From Chitinibacter sp. GC72 (GTDB lineage Bacteria; Pseudomonadota; Gammaproteobacteria; Burkholderiales; Chitinibacteraceae): a stretch of DNA of 64,000 nt. Positions within the stretch are counted from its first letter, which is position 1; the number at the start of each line of letters is the position of its first letter. Under the pieces are notes generated by a model. The model was not told the DNA's origin, did no database searches, and was given only the letters and a program-made list of their open reading frames with translations. Location of the stretch: positions 234,333 to 298,332 of the forward strand of contig NZ_VIRW01000003.1 of assembly GCF_009760905.1 (NCBI RefSeq). The letters run 5' to 3'. This document shows positions 8,467-16,846 of the stretch, in pieces. Both the position numbers and the translations under genes were made by a program.

Positions 8467-8650
8467 TGAATGGGGTTGGCTGGCGACCAATAGTCCGGGC
8501 AAGATTCCGAAACAATTGCATCATCTTCGTGAACGTCTGGGGGAATTATTACTACCCAAACAACGACGGGAGCGTAAATGCCCCCGTGTTGTCAAAGCCC
8601 TAGCGAAGCGCTATCCGGCACGAAAAATCATAAAAACAGACCTTAAGTGA
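8465..8650 (+). pseudogene. C-terminal fragment of an IS4-like transposase
   Basis: The roughly 61-residue stretch from DEWGWLATNSPGK through LHHLRERLGELLL to RERKCPRVVKALAKRYP matches the C-terminal tail of DDE transposases of the IS4 group, which end in a basic PRVVK-x-RYP motif. The catalytic domain is absent. The fragment begins exactly where the Rhs homology stops (about 8465), so an insertion or deletion joined the two. No inverted repeat could be assigned with confidence. The family call rests on motif memory only. Confidence 0.55.
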
Positions 8651-8720
8651 ACGGCATTATCGCATTGGCGAGGTTTTTCATTGCTATTTACTACGACGGA
8701 TTGAAGACGAGTGATGGTGA

Positions 8721-9953
8721 TTATTTTTCGCTCAGCGCTTCAACGCCTGGCAACGCCTTGCCTTCCAGGAATTCCAGCGAAGCGCCACCGCCAGTTGAAA
8801 CATGGCTGACTTTATCTTCTAGACCGGCTTTTTCAACTGCAGCGACTGAATCACCGCCACCGACCACGGTGATCGCGCCATTGGCAGTCGCATCCACCAG
8901 TGCGTGTGCTACCGCGAATGTGCCTTCAGCAGATGCGTCGATCTCAAACACGCCCATCGGGCCGTTCCACAACACAGTTTTAGCTGATTTGATGATCTCA
9001 GCATACGCAGCGCGCGTGGCTGAGCCAATATCAACGCCTTCCTGATCGGCTGGAATTGCGGTGGATTTTACTTCTACCAAGCCATCCAAAGTACGTGCAT
9101 CAAAATTCAGCGCGCGCGTCACCATGGTGTCGCTTGGCAGAACGAGTTTGTCGCCCGCTTGCGCCATCAATTCACGCGCCAGATCAACTTTGTCGTTTTC
9201 GCACAGCGATTGGCCGATTTCATAGCCTTGCGCTTTCAGGAAAGTAAACGCCATGCCGCCGCCGATAATCAGCTTGTCCACTTTAGGCAGCAGGGCTTGA
9301 ATTACGTCGATTTTGCCGGAGATTTTTGAGCCGCCAATAATCGCCACCAATGGACGAACTGGCTTATTCACTGCTTCGCCAAGGAAGTCGAGCTCTTTTT
9401 TCAGCAAGTAGCCAGCCGCGCGCGGCAGATCTACACCGACCATTGAAGAGTGGGCACGATGCGCCGTACCAAAGGCATCATTCACAAACACATCGCCCAG
9501 TTTTGACAAGCTTGCGCGGAAAGCGGCGACTTGGGCTGGGTTGGCTTTCACCGAGTTGCCATCTGCATCTTTGGCTTTGCCTTCTTCTTCGATATGGAAA
9601 CGCACGTTTTCGAGCAAGACTACTTGACCCGCAGCCAGATTGGCACAAGCGGCTTCCACTTCGGCGCCCACACAATCGGCCAGGAAAGTGACCGGGCTGC
9701 CGAGCAATTCTTGCAGACGGGTGGCAACCGGAGCCAGGCTGTATTTCTCTACTTTCTGACCATTTGGGCGGCCCAGATGCGACATCAGAACCACAGAGGC
9801 GCCTTGCGCAAGGGCGTAGCGAATCGTTGGCAGCGCCGCACGGATACGTTTGTCGCTTTCCACCACGCCATTTTTTACCGGCACGTTAAAGTCAACACGA
9901 ATCAGTACACGTTTGCCTGCGAGATCGAGATCTTCAATAAACAGCTTAGCCAT
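8721..9953 (-). CDS. pgk: Phosphoglycerate kinase
   Basis: This gene encodes the glycolytic and gluconeogenic enzyme that interconverts 1,3-bisphosphoglycerate plus ADP with 3-phosphoglycerate plus ATP. The 410-residue product contains the signature RVLIRVDFNVPVKNG at the N terminus, SHLGRP, the lysine-rich IIGGSKISGKI, and the C-terminal nucleotide loop VVGGGDSVAAVEKAG followed by HVSTGGGASLEFLEG. The ATG at 9953 has a GGGGA ribosome binding site 5 bp upstream; a longer version from 9983 adds unconserved residues. It is transcribed toward the decayed Rhs/IS patch and divergently from hemH. Confidence 0.97.
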   Translation of the reverse strand: MAKLFIEDLDLAGKRVLIRVDFNVPVKNGVVESDKRIRAALPTIRYALAQGASVVLMSHLGRPNGQKVEKYSLAPVATRLQELLGSPVTFLADCVGAEVEAACANLAAGQVVLLENVRFHIEEEGKAKDADGNSVKANPAQVAAFRASLSKLGDVFVNDAFGTAHRAHSSMVGVDLPRAAGYLLKKELDFLGEAVNKPVRPLVAIIGGSKISGKIDVIQALLPKVDKLIIGGGMAFTFLKAQGYEIGQSLCENDKVDLARELMAQAGDKLVLPSDTMVTRALNFDARTLDGLVEVKSTAIPADQEGVDIGSATRAAYAEIIKSAKTVLWNGPMGVFEIDASAEGTFAVAHALVDATANGAITVVGGGDSVAAVEKAGLEDKVSHVSTGGGASLEFLEGKALPGVEALSEK

Positions 9954-10142
9954 AGAGTCCCCAAAAAATGGTGAAGTGAACAAAAGCCAATTGTACCGTG
10001 TCTGCAGGGATTGAAGCTGACGCGGATTAAAGTTTCTGCAGTGTTTTGGCTTTTATTGCGGGCAAAAACGGCGTGGACTGAAAACCCAAGCCTTAAAATC
10101 CACTATGATAGCGAACACTTCTGACTTGCCCCGAGACGCTTT

Positions 10143-11249
10143 ATGCCCCGTTTTTATCCTGAGCCGGAATTTTCGCACGCCAACCCAAGCAAGATTGGCG
10201 TCCTGTTGGTGAATCTGGGGTCGCCCGACGCGCCCACGGCCAAAGCTGTCCGTCCGTATTTAAAGCAGTTTTTATCCGATCCGCGCGTGGTTGAAATCCC
10301 CAGGCCGATTTGGTGGCTGATTCTGAATGGCATCATTCTGAATATCCGCCCCAAAAAAAGCGCAGCCAAGTACGCCAGTATCTGGACCAAGGATGGCTCG
10401 CCGCTGCGCGTCTGGACTGAAAAGCAGGCCAAGCTGGTCAAAGGGACTTTGGGCGAACAATTCAAAGGCGAATTGTTCGTTGATTACGCAATGCGTTACG
10501 GCAATCCATCGATTGAAGCACAGATTCTGAAAATGAAGGCGCAAAACTGCCAGCATCTGGTCGTGGTGCCGATGTATCCGCAATACGCGGCCAGTACCAG
10601 CGCCAGTGTGTTTGACGAAGTGGCGCGCGTATTGCAGAAAACCCGTTTTCAACCCGCTCTGCGCATGGTTGCACCATTTTATGATGATGCGGCTTATATT
10701 GATGCGCTGGCGCAAAGCGTACGCGAGCATTGGCAGCGTAATGGCCGGGGCGATCATTTGCTGATGAGCTTTCATGGTGTTCCTCGCTATACGCTGGACA
10801 AGGGTGACCCTTACCATTGCCACGCCTACAAAACAGGGCGCTTACTCGCAGAGGCGCTGCAGCTGGAAAAAGGGCAGTACACGGTGGCGTTCCAGTCGCG
10901 CTTTGGCAAGGCCGAATGGTTAAAGCCCTATACGAGCGCCGTGCTGCACCAGCTGGCCAAACAGAAATTGGGTCAGCTTGACGTCATTTGCCCCGGCTTT
11001 GTAGCCGATTGTCTAGAAACGCTGGAAGAAATTGCCATGGAAGGGCGCGACGATTATCTGGCCGCTGGTGGGCAGAAGTATGCTTTCATTCCGTGTTTGA
11101 ATGATCATCCCGCGTGGATTTCCGGTCTTTCCGGGCTGATTTCCCGCGAGCTGACAAGTTGGCTGACAAACGGTAAATCTACCAGAAATGACAAAACCCT
11201 TTTGGAACAAAGGGATATCGCAGCCAGGTCTTTAGGCTTACAAAAATGA
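10143..11249 (+). CDS. hemH: Ferrochelatase
   Basis: The 368-residue product inserts Fe2+ into protoporphyrin IX in the last step of heme synthesis. Family motifs are GVLLVNLGSPDAP near the start, FLSDPRVVEIPR, the PMYPQYAASTSASV segment, the catalytic SFHGVP, QSRFGKAEWLKPYT, and the C-terminal CPGFVADCLETLEEI. The gene stands alone, divergent from pgk, with a 189-bp intergenic region between them. The last 30 residues (TRNDKTLLEQRDIAARSLG) are outside the conserved domain. Confidence 0.96.
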   Translation: MPRFYPEPEFSHANPSKIGVLLVNLGSPDAPTAKAVRPYLKQFLSDPRVVEIPRPIWWLILNGIILNIRPKKSAAKYASIWTKDGSPLRVWTEKQAKLVKGTLGEQFKGELFVDYAMRYGNPSIEAQILKMKAQNCQHLVVVPMYPQYAASTSASVFDEVARVLQKTRFQPALRMVAPFYDDAAYIDALAQSVREHWQRNGRGDHLLMSFHGVPRYTLDKGDPYHCHAYKTGRLLAEALQLEKGQYTVAFQSRFGKAEWLKPYTSAVLHQLAKQKLGQLDVICPGFVADCLETLEEIAMEGRDDYLAAGGQKYAFIPCLNDHPAWISGLSGLISRELTSWLTNGKSTRNDKTLLEQRDIAARSLGLQK

Positions 11250-11318
11250 TCTTGGGCTTTACAGAAATTAACGCTACACTCTGCGGTAAGTTTATTCTTA
11301 CAAAAAGGGGAATTACCA

Positions 11319-12017
11319 ATGGCTACACGTCTATTTCTGGCTGAAGACGATCTGATTCTGGCCGATGCGCTGAAAACCAGCTTGTCACAAGCCGAATTTC
11401 AGTGCGATTGCGTGAATGATGGCGCTCTGGCCCTGCAAATCTTGCTGCACAACGACTACGACGCCGTGGTGCTCGATATTGGCCTACCCAATATGGATGG
11501 TCTGACTGTATTGCGCAATGTGCGCCAGCATAAACCTTCCTTGCCTATCCTGATCTTGACGGCGCTGGATGGCCTGGACGAGCGCGTTGCAGGCCTGGAT
11601 GCTGGTGCGGACGATTACCTCACCAAACCTTTCGAGTTTTCCGAGCTGGAAGCGCGTCTGCGTGCTTTGTTGCGCCGTAGCCAGATCTTGCCGCAATCGG
11701 TACAGCAGCTGGGCAATCTGCGCCTGGATCGCGCAGGTCAGCGCGCATGGTGCAATGATTCTCCGCTCGATTTGTCCGCTCGCGAACTAACGGTACTGGA
11801 AATTCTGATGTCCAATATCGACCGTGTCGTGACCAAAGAACAAATCGTAAGCGAGCTGGGCAATGAAAATGCCGAAGTGGGTCTGAATGCTATCGAGGTG
11901 TACGTACACCGCTTGCGCAAGAAACTGGAACCATGTGGTGTTGTAATCCGCACAATTCGTGGTCTGGGCTACCTCCTTGAAAAACAGCAACCTTTGGCCG
12001 CGGATGCAAGTAACTAA
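11319..12017 (+). CDS. OmpR-family response regulator
   Basis: The 232-residue product has a receiver domain (acidic pair D10-D11, phosphoacceptor D53 in VLDIGLPNMDG, conserved lysine in YLTKPF) and a C-terminal winged-helix DNA-binding domain (VTKEQIVSELGNE, AIEVYVHRLRKKLE, IRTIRGLGYLL). It resembles the QseB/TctD group. A strong AAGGGG ribosome binding site precedes the ATG, and a small inverted repeat GTAAG-tttatt-CTTAC lies at 11286-11301 just before it. The sensor kinase gene overlaps its 3' end by 14 bp, so the two form a two-component pair. The signal sensed is unknown. Confidence 0.92.
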   Translation: MATRLFLAEDDLILADALKTSLSQAEFQCDCVNDGALALQILLHNDYDAVVLDIGLPNMDGLTVLRNVRQHKPSLPILILTALDGLDERVAGLDAGADDYLTKPFEFSELEARLRALLRRSQILPQSVQQLGNLRLDRAGQRAWCNDSPLDLSARELTVLEILMSNIDRVVTKEQIVSELGNENAEVGLNAIEVYVHRLRKKLEPCGVVIRTIRGLGYLLEKQQPLAADASN

Positions 12018-13425
12018 GCAATCTTTACAGCGCCAGATTTTGTTATGGACCGTGTTGCCCTTGCTTGCCTTATGGTCAGCAGGGGCAGCGGTCATTTATC
12101 TGGCCTCATTTCATTTTGCCAATGAAAGCAATGACGCGGCGCTGATGCGCCTTGGCCGCGTCATCGCCCAGCAGATTTCACAATCGCTACAAATTGCACA
12201 ATCAGCTCCCGACAAGCAACAGAGCCTAGATCTTGCAGCGCTGACTGCACAAAGTCGCCAGCTCTTTGCTGCCGTAGCCGATGAAAATGTACATCTGGCC
12301 GTAAAAGTGGGCGAGGAGACGATTCTGGGGCAGCCGCTGCACGCGTTTGCCAGCGAAGTGAGCGAAAACACCGCTACTATTCATGAAGTTCATGAAGTGA
12401 CCGTTGCGAATGAGCCGCATCGTGTACTGCATATCCAGCAACTCGCTAACCGCAATCTGCCCGCTATACAGATCGAAATCGCCAGAGATACCGCCGCCCA
12501 GTCGAAGGCTTTTCAGCGCTACCTGCTGAATATGGCGCTGCCGCTGGTGCCGATGCTCTTACTGGTCAGCGTGCTGGTCTGGTTTGGTGTTCGCCACAGT
12601 CTAAAACCACTACGCACCCTCAAGCTGCTGGTGGAAACCCGGCAGGCGCAGGATTTATCGCCTTTGTCGCTGGACAATGCGCCCGAAGAATTAAACGCAT
12701 TATCCAGCGCGCTCAATCAATTGCTGGCCAGCACTGAAGAGAGCATGAATCGCCAGCGTCGTTTTATTGCCGACGCGGCGCATCAGCTGCGTACACCGCT
12801 GGCAGGTTTGAAATCGCAGACCGAGCTGGCCATGCGTGAGAACAGCCCAGAAGGGCTGCGCGACCGGCTGAATATGGTGCACACCAGTGCAACACGCAGT
12901 ATTCATCTGGTGAATCAGTTGCTCACACTGGCGCGCTCCGAGCCTGGCAGCCTCAATGGTATTCCGAAAGTCAAAATGGATCTGGCGCGCCTGATTCGTG
13001 ATCTGACTGGCGAGCTGGTGCCGCGCGCGCTGGCTGCGCGCATCGATCTGGGTTGCGATTGCCTGGTCAGCGAAGCGTGGATTGAAGGCAATTCAGCCTT
13101 GCTGCGTGAGCTATTTATCAATCTCGTGGAAAACGCCATCAAATATATCCCGCGCGATGGCAGTGTGACAGTGCGGCTAACAGAAAACGAGCAGCAGTAT
13201 ATCGTTGACGTGGAAGACAATGGCGCCGGCATTCCCGATGCCGACAAGCAACGGGTTTTCGAGCGCTTCTTCCGCCGTGAACAAACCGGCAACGGTTGCG
13301 GCTTGGGGATGGCGATTGTGCGCGAGATTGTCGAGCGCCACAGCGGCAAGGTCGAGCTGAAAGATGCGGTGCCGCATGGCCTGATTGTCCACGTCGTTCT
13401 GCCAAAAAATCTCGCCACGGCTTGA
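12004..13425 (+). CDS. Two-component sensor histidine kinase
   Basis: The 473-residue membrane kinase starts with a transmembrane helix (LLWTVLPLLALWSAGAAVIYLA), has a periplasmic sensing region of about 140 residues, a second helix (MALPLVPMLLLVSVLVWFGV), a HAMP-like linker, the phosphorylated His260 in AAHQLRTPLAG, and a catalytic ATPase domain with N box (ELFINLVENAIKY), G1 (VEDNGAGIP) and G2 (GCGLGMAIVREIV). The architecture and periplasmic domain place it near the TctE/QseC kinases. The ATG at 12004 overlaps the regulator gene by 14 bp, supporting translational coupling. Confidence 0.93.
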   Translation: MQVTKQSLQRQILLWTVLPLLALWSAGAAVIYLASFHFANESNDAALMRLGRVIAQQISQSLQIAQSAPDKQQSLDLAALTAQSRQLFAAVADENVHLAVKVGEETILGQPLHAFASEVSENTATIHEVHEVTVANEPHRVLHIQQLANRNLPAIQIEIARDTAAQSKAFQRYLLNMALPLVPMLLLVSVLVWFGVRHSLKPLRTLKLLVETRQAQDLSPLSLDNAPEELNALSSALNQLLASTEESMNRQRRFIADAAHQLRTPLAGLKSQTELAMRENSPEGLRDRLNMVHTSATRSIHLVNQLLTLARSEPGSLNGIPKVKMDLARLIRDLTGELVPRALAARIDLGCDCLVSEAWIEGNSALLRELFINLVENAIKYIPRDGSVTVRLTENEQQYIVDVEDNGAGIPDADKQRVFERFFRREQTGNGCGLGMAIVREIVERHSGKVELKDAVPHGLIVHVVLPKNLATA

Positions 13426-13630
13426 CCCACATCGGCTGGTGCATCAAAGTTTTCAGTGGGGCTCAGTGCTGCGCTTGATTTGACGTGCCATGCCAGCCTG
13501 CCGCGCCCCTGTAAGTGCTGGCACTCGGTTGAACGCCAGCAGCTTATTGGCTCTGATCCAAATCTATTCAGGATTTTTTGGCTAAAACCTCGTAAAATCG
13601 CAGCTTTTAGAATGTCCGGCTTTGTCCATT

Positions 13631-14392
13631 ATGCAAAAGAAAATCATCCACGGCTTTCACGCCGTTACCGCCCGTTTGCGCCGCTTTCCCGATAGCGTGC
13701 TGGAGTTGTATGTCAGCAGCGAGCGTACCGATCCGCGGATGAAAGATCTGCTCAAAGCCGCCAAAGACGCTGACCAGAAAGTCACACCAATGTCGTCCGA
13801 CCGTCTCGATGGTTTGGCTGGCCACGTGCGCCATCAGGGCGTGGCGGCGATGATCGATACCGAGCGCAGCTATCTGTCGATTGAAGATGTGCTCGACGAT
13901 TTGGACGAACCGGCATTTTTGCTGATTCTGGACGGCATTACTGATCCGCACAATCTGGGTGCCTGCCTGCGCGTTGCGGATGCAATGGGCGTGCACGCGG
14001 TGATTGCACCGAAAGACAAATGCGTCGGCATTAACGCAACGGTGTCGAAAGTGGCCTGCGGTGCTGCCGAAGTCGTTCCGTATGTGATGGTGACGAATCT
14101 GGCGCGGACGATCCGTGATCTGAAAGAGCGCGGCATCTGGATTGTCGGCACCGATGCCGAAGGCTCTTGCGATCTCTTTAGTTATGATCAGACTGGCCCA
14201 GTGGCGTGGGTACTCGGTAACGAGGGTGACGGCATGCGCCGCCTGACGCGCGAATTGTGCGATACGCTGGTGTCGATTCCGATGTTCGGTTCGGTTGAAA
14301 GCCTGAATGTGTCAGTGGCGACGGGGATTGTACTGTCGGAAAGCCGTCGTCAACGCCTCGCGGCGGCGAAGAAAAGCGCACCAACTACGTAA
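13631..14392 (+). CDS. rlmB: 23S rRNA (guanosine(2251)-2'-O)-methyltransferase
   Basis: The 253-residue SpoU-family enzyme methylates the ribose of G2251 in the peptidyl-transferase loop. An N-terminal substrate-binding domain ([18 protein letters not shown]) leads into the knotted SPOUT domain with motif 1 [16 protein letters not shown], motif 2 [10 protein letters not shown] and motif 3 [17 protein letters not shown]. The ATG at 13631 matches the usual family start; a TTG at 13622 is less likely. The gene is not next to rnr, its frequent partner elsewhere. Confidence 0.95.
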   Translation: MQKKIIHGFHAVTARLRRFPDSVLELYVSSERTDPRMKDLLKAAKDADQKVTPMSSDRLDGLAGHVRHQGVAAMIDTERSYLSIEDVLDDLDEPAFLLILDGITDPHNLGACLRVADAMGVHAVIAPKDKCVGINATVSKVACGAAEVVPYVMVTNLARTIRDLKERGIWIVGTDAEGSCDLFSYDQTGPVAWVLGNEGDGMRRLTRELCDTLVSIPMFGSVESLNVSVATGIVLSESRRQRLAAAKKSAPTT

Positions 14393-14451
14393 TATTGTTT
14401 CACTTTGGCGCGCCAACTCGGTGCGCAAGCAATTTCATCCAGTTTATAATA

Positions 14452-14506
14452 AAGGGGTATTGCCCTGTAGCTCAATTGGATATTGATCTACATGGAAATA
14501 CCCCTT
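14452..14506. repeat. 51-bp palindromic repeat, intergenic copy
   Basis: The left arm AAGGGGTATTGCCCTGTAG (14452-14470) pairs with CTACATGGAAATACCCCTT (14488-14506) with two mismatches over 19 bp around a 17-bp AT-rich spacer. It lies between rlmB and the DUF3422 gene. The left arm and spacer look by chance like the D-arm of a tRNA. Confidence 0.8.
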
Positions 14507-14572
14507 AGTTATAACTTGGCATGCCTTGTGCTAAATCCAGATTGTCAGCACTACACCATTCTGGAGGGTAAG

Positions 14573-15907
14573 ATGCCAAGCACCACTGCAAGCACCCGAT
14601 TTGAATTTCGCGTGCGCGAGCATTCGCAACGGCGCGCCATGGCACGCGAAACGCATGCCTCGCCCTATCCGCACTTGCCTACACCAGGGCGCATCAGTCA
14701 TCTGGCTTACTTGAATCACCACTTAAGTCTGGCCAACGAGCAATGGCTGATCGGCCAGTTGGCGCGGCATTATGGCCAGTCGTCGCCAGAACCGCATGCT
14801 AATCATTTCACCCTTGATCTGGGTCATTGCCGCTTGCTGTGGATGCGCTATAGCGAGTTTTCCAGCCTGAGTGTCAGCGCAGCACTCCCTGAAGGCGAGG
14901 TGCCGTTTGCGTGCCCGGCGCTCGCCGAGCTGCCCGCCGACTGGCTGGGGCAACTGCCGGGCAATACGCTGGTGGCAATCCATGCACTGGTGTTACCACA
15001 TACGGCTTTGCCCCCCACTTTGCCATTGCTGGCTAGGCATTATTTTGCTGGCAATGAGCTTATTGGCGCAGAGATTGGCGACGGCGCGGGCAGGGTGTAT
15101 AGCGATTTCCAGCAAGATGAAAACGGTTTTGTCCGCTATCTGCTGGCTGATCGCTTTATGGGGCGACGTCAAGCCGGGCGCATGCTGCAGCGCTTGTTTG
15201 ATATTGAAAGCTATCGCAGCCTGGCCATGTTGGCGCCGCCCTTGGCTGACAGCATTGCGCCTGAACTGATGGCGGCGGATCGCGAGCTGGCCGAATTGAC
15301 CAGTAGCATTTCGCACGCCAGAGCCGCAGACGAGCCGCAATTGCTCGATCGCCTGACGCAGCTCTCGGCGCAAATCGAAAGCGCTTTGTCGCAAACCGAC
15401 TATCGCTTTAGCGCTTCGCACGCTTATTACGAAATTGTGCTGCGGCGGCTGGGTGAATTACGCGAGTTCCGCATTCAGGGCTTGCAGCCTTTTACACAGT
15501 TTCTAACAAGACGGCTGACGCCGGCACTTGAGCATTGCCAGGTGGTTGCGCGGCGGCAACGTGAGCTGGCCGAGCGTGTTAGCCGCGCCACCTTGCTGCT
15601 ACGCACCCGCGTCGATGTGACACTGGAGCAGCAAAATCAGGGCATCCTCTCGGCCATGTCGCAACGCGCCGATTTGCAATTGCGCTTGCAGGAAACGGTG
15701 GAGGGCTTGTCGGTGGCCGCCATCAGCTACTACGTCATCGGGCTGCTGGTATATGGCTTGAAAGGGCTAAAAGCGGCAGGTGTGCATCTGAATGTCGAGC
15801 TGAGCAGCGCGCTATTGATTCCCGTGGTGGTGGGCGTGCTTGTGTTGGGAATGCGCCGGGTCCGGCGACTGGTTCATCACTCAAGCTCTTCAGATACGCA
15901 TTGCTGA
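14573..15907 (+). CDS. DUF3422 family membrane protein
   Basis: The 444-residue product matches the DUF3422 family across its length: an N-terminal REHSQRRAMARETHASPY segment typical of the family, a central alpha-rich region with coiled coil (LQRLFDIESYRSLAMLAPPLA, ELAELTSSI), and two C-terminal transmembrane helices (AAISYYVIGLLVYGLKGL and ALLIPVVVGVLVLGM). The function is unknown; the layout suggests an inner-membrane protein with a large cytoplasmic part. The ATG at 14573 follows a strong GGAGG ribosome binding site, whereas an upstream ATG at 14483 would start inside the palindromic repeat. Confidence 0.85.
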   Translation: MPSTTASTRFEFRVREHSQRRAMARETHASPYPHLPTPGRISHLAYLNHHLSLANEQWLIGQLARHYGQSSPEPHANHFTLDLGHCRLLWMRYSEFSSLSVSAALPEGEVPFACPALAELPADWLGQLPGNTLVAIHALVLPHTALPPTLPLLARHYFAGNELIGAEIGDGAGRVYSDFQQDENGFVRYLLADRFMGRRQAGRMLQRLFDIESYRSLAMLAPPLADSIAPELMAADRELAELTSSISHARAADEPQLLDRLTQLSAQIESALSQTDYRFSASHAYYEIVLRRLGELREFRIQGLQPFTQFLTRRLTPALEHCQVVARRQRELAERVSRATLLLRTRVDVTLEQQNQGILSAMSQRADLQLRLQETVEGLSVAAISYYVIGLLVYGLKGLKAAGVHLNVELSSALLIPVVVGVLVLGMRRVRRLVHHSSSSDTHC

Positions 15908-16013
15908 CCACCACCGTGGCTTGGGTGTATCTGATTGTCACCGACATCAGCGAAGCAGGCTCCTGCCCAGAAGCGGGCTGCTTATTGATCCGGCTTTCTG
16001 AAGATTGAATTTC

Positions 16014-16070
16014 CGTAGGAGCGAGCTTGCTCGCGAAGCCTTGCTGTTCGCGAGCAAGCTCACTCCTACG
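16014..16070. repeat. REPIN-like doublet of Pseudomonas-type REP sequences
   Basis: Two 24-bp REP units in opposite orientation (16014-16037 and 16047-16070) are inverted repeats of each other with one mismatch, separated by a 9-bp spacer. Each unit contains its own short palindrome (GCGAGC-TT-GCTCGC in the left one) and starts with CGTAGGAGCGAGC, the hallmark of REP elements well known from Pseudomonas. The intergenic region 15908-16201 holds only this element and a GC-rich hairpin near 15955-15982. Confidence 0.85.
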
Positions 16071-16201
16071 ACTCAAATACCGCAAATGCCCGGAGCAAGA
16101 ACAGGCGAAAACAGTTACAATCCGGCTTTTGTCACCCTGCTGCTCGGGGCTGGCCACGATATTCATACCGCGCCGCGCTGCGGCCCCAACAGTAGCCAAC
16201 T

Positions 16202-16771
16202 ATGCCTTTAAATTTACCGATCATTCTAACCTGGCTGCGCGTCGCGCTGATTCCCGTGTTTGTTGGCGTGTTTTATCTGCCGCAAGCCGAATATCCGCTG
16301 GTTTGGCAAAATATCGTTGGCACGCTACTGTTTGCGCTGGCGGCAGTCACGGACTGGTTTGATGGCTTTCTGGCGCGACGCTGGAATCAGACCAGCCAGT
16401 TTGGCGCGTTTCTTGATCCGGTTGCTGACAAGCTGATGGTCGCCGCCGCCCTGATCCTGCTGGTTGAAATCGATCGCGCGCCATCGTGGCTGGCGGTGAT
16501 TATTATTGGCCGCGAAATCACCATTTCGGCGTTGCGCGAGTGGATGGCGCAACTGGGCAAATCCAAATCCGTCGCGGTCAATATGATTGGCAAGCTGAAA
16601 ACCACTGCACAAATGGTCGCCATTTTGCTCTTGTTGTGGTGGGAGCCGCTGGTGCCGCATGTTTCAACGCCACTCCTGGGCACCATCGCGCTGTATCTGG
16701 CTGGCATTCTGACCATTGTGTCGATGTTTTACTATCTGCGCGTCGCTGCCGAGCAATTTAAAAATCAGTAA
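16202..16771 (+). CDS. pgsA: CDP-diacylglycerol-glycerol-3-phosphate 3-phosphatidyltransferase
   Basis: The 189-residue inner-membrane enzyme makes phosphatidylglycerophosphate, the precursor of phosphatidylglycerol and cardiolipin. It carries a perfect CDP-alcohol phosphotransferase motif, DG-x2-AR-x8-G-x3-D-x3-D (starting DGFLARRWNQ), whose aspartates bind the metal ions. The N terminus (MPLNLPIILTWLRVALIPVF) is typical for PgsA, and at least four hydrophobic helices follow. The frequently associated uvrC is not adjacent here. Confidence 0.95.
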   Translation: MPLNLPIILTWLRVALIPVFVGVFYLPQAEYPLVWQNIVGTLLFALAAVTDWFDGFLARRWNQTSQFGAFLDPVADKLMVAAALILLVEIDRAPSWLAVIIIGREITISALREWMAQLGKSKSVAVNMIGKLKTTAQMVAILLLLWWEPLVPHVSTPLLGTIALYLAGILTIVSMFYYLRVAAEQFKNQ

Positions 16772-16786
16772 ACCGCTGATATTTGA

Positions 16787-16844
16787 TGTATTGCCCTGCT
16801 GGCAATACACAGATTGAGCTTGATAAAGATACCCCATAGGGTAT
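16787..16844. repeat. Degenerate 51-bp palindrome with two nested hairpins
   Basis: TGTATTGCC-ctgct-GGCAATACA (16787-16809) is a perfect hairpin, and ATACCC-cata-GGGTAT (16829-16844) a second one, 2 bp before the start of the MFS gene. GTATTGCCCTG at the left and GATACCCC at the right keep the spacing of the palindrome family, so this is probably a rearranged copy. It could also act as a transcription or translation control structure. Confidence 0.5.
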
Positions 16845-16846
16845 AA

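Noticed and set aside
14406..14417. Perfect 12-bp palindrome TTGGCGCGCCAA after rlmB
   Set aside because: It is short, without a T run and without further copies seen in the window, so there is no support for a function.
14461..14490. Segment resembling the 5' half of a tRNA (GTAGCTCAATTGGAT)
   Set aside because: No anticodon arm, T-arm or matching acceptor strand follows. The sequence is the left arm and spacer of the palindromic repeat.
15735..16199. Open frame on the minus strand containing RSELARE
   Set aside because: It is a translation of the REP doublet and the antisense of the DUF3422 gene; RSELARE-like spurious proteins are typical of REP sequences.
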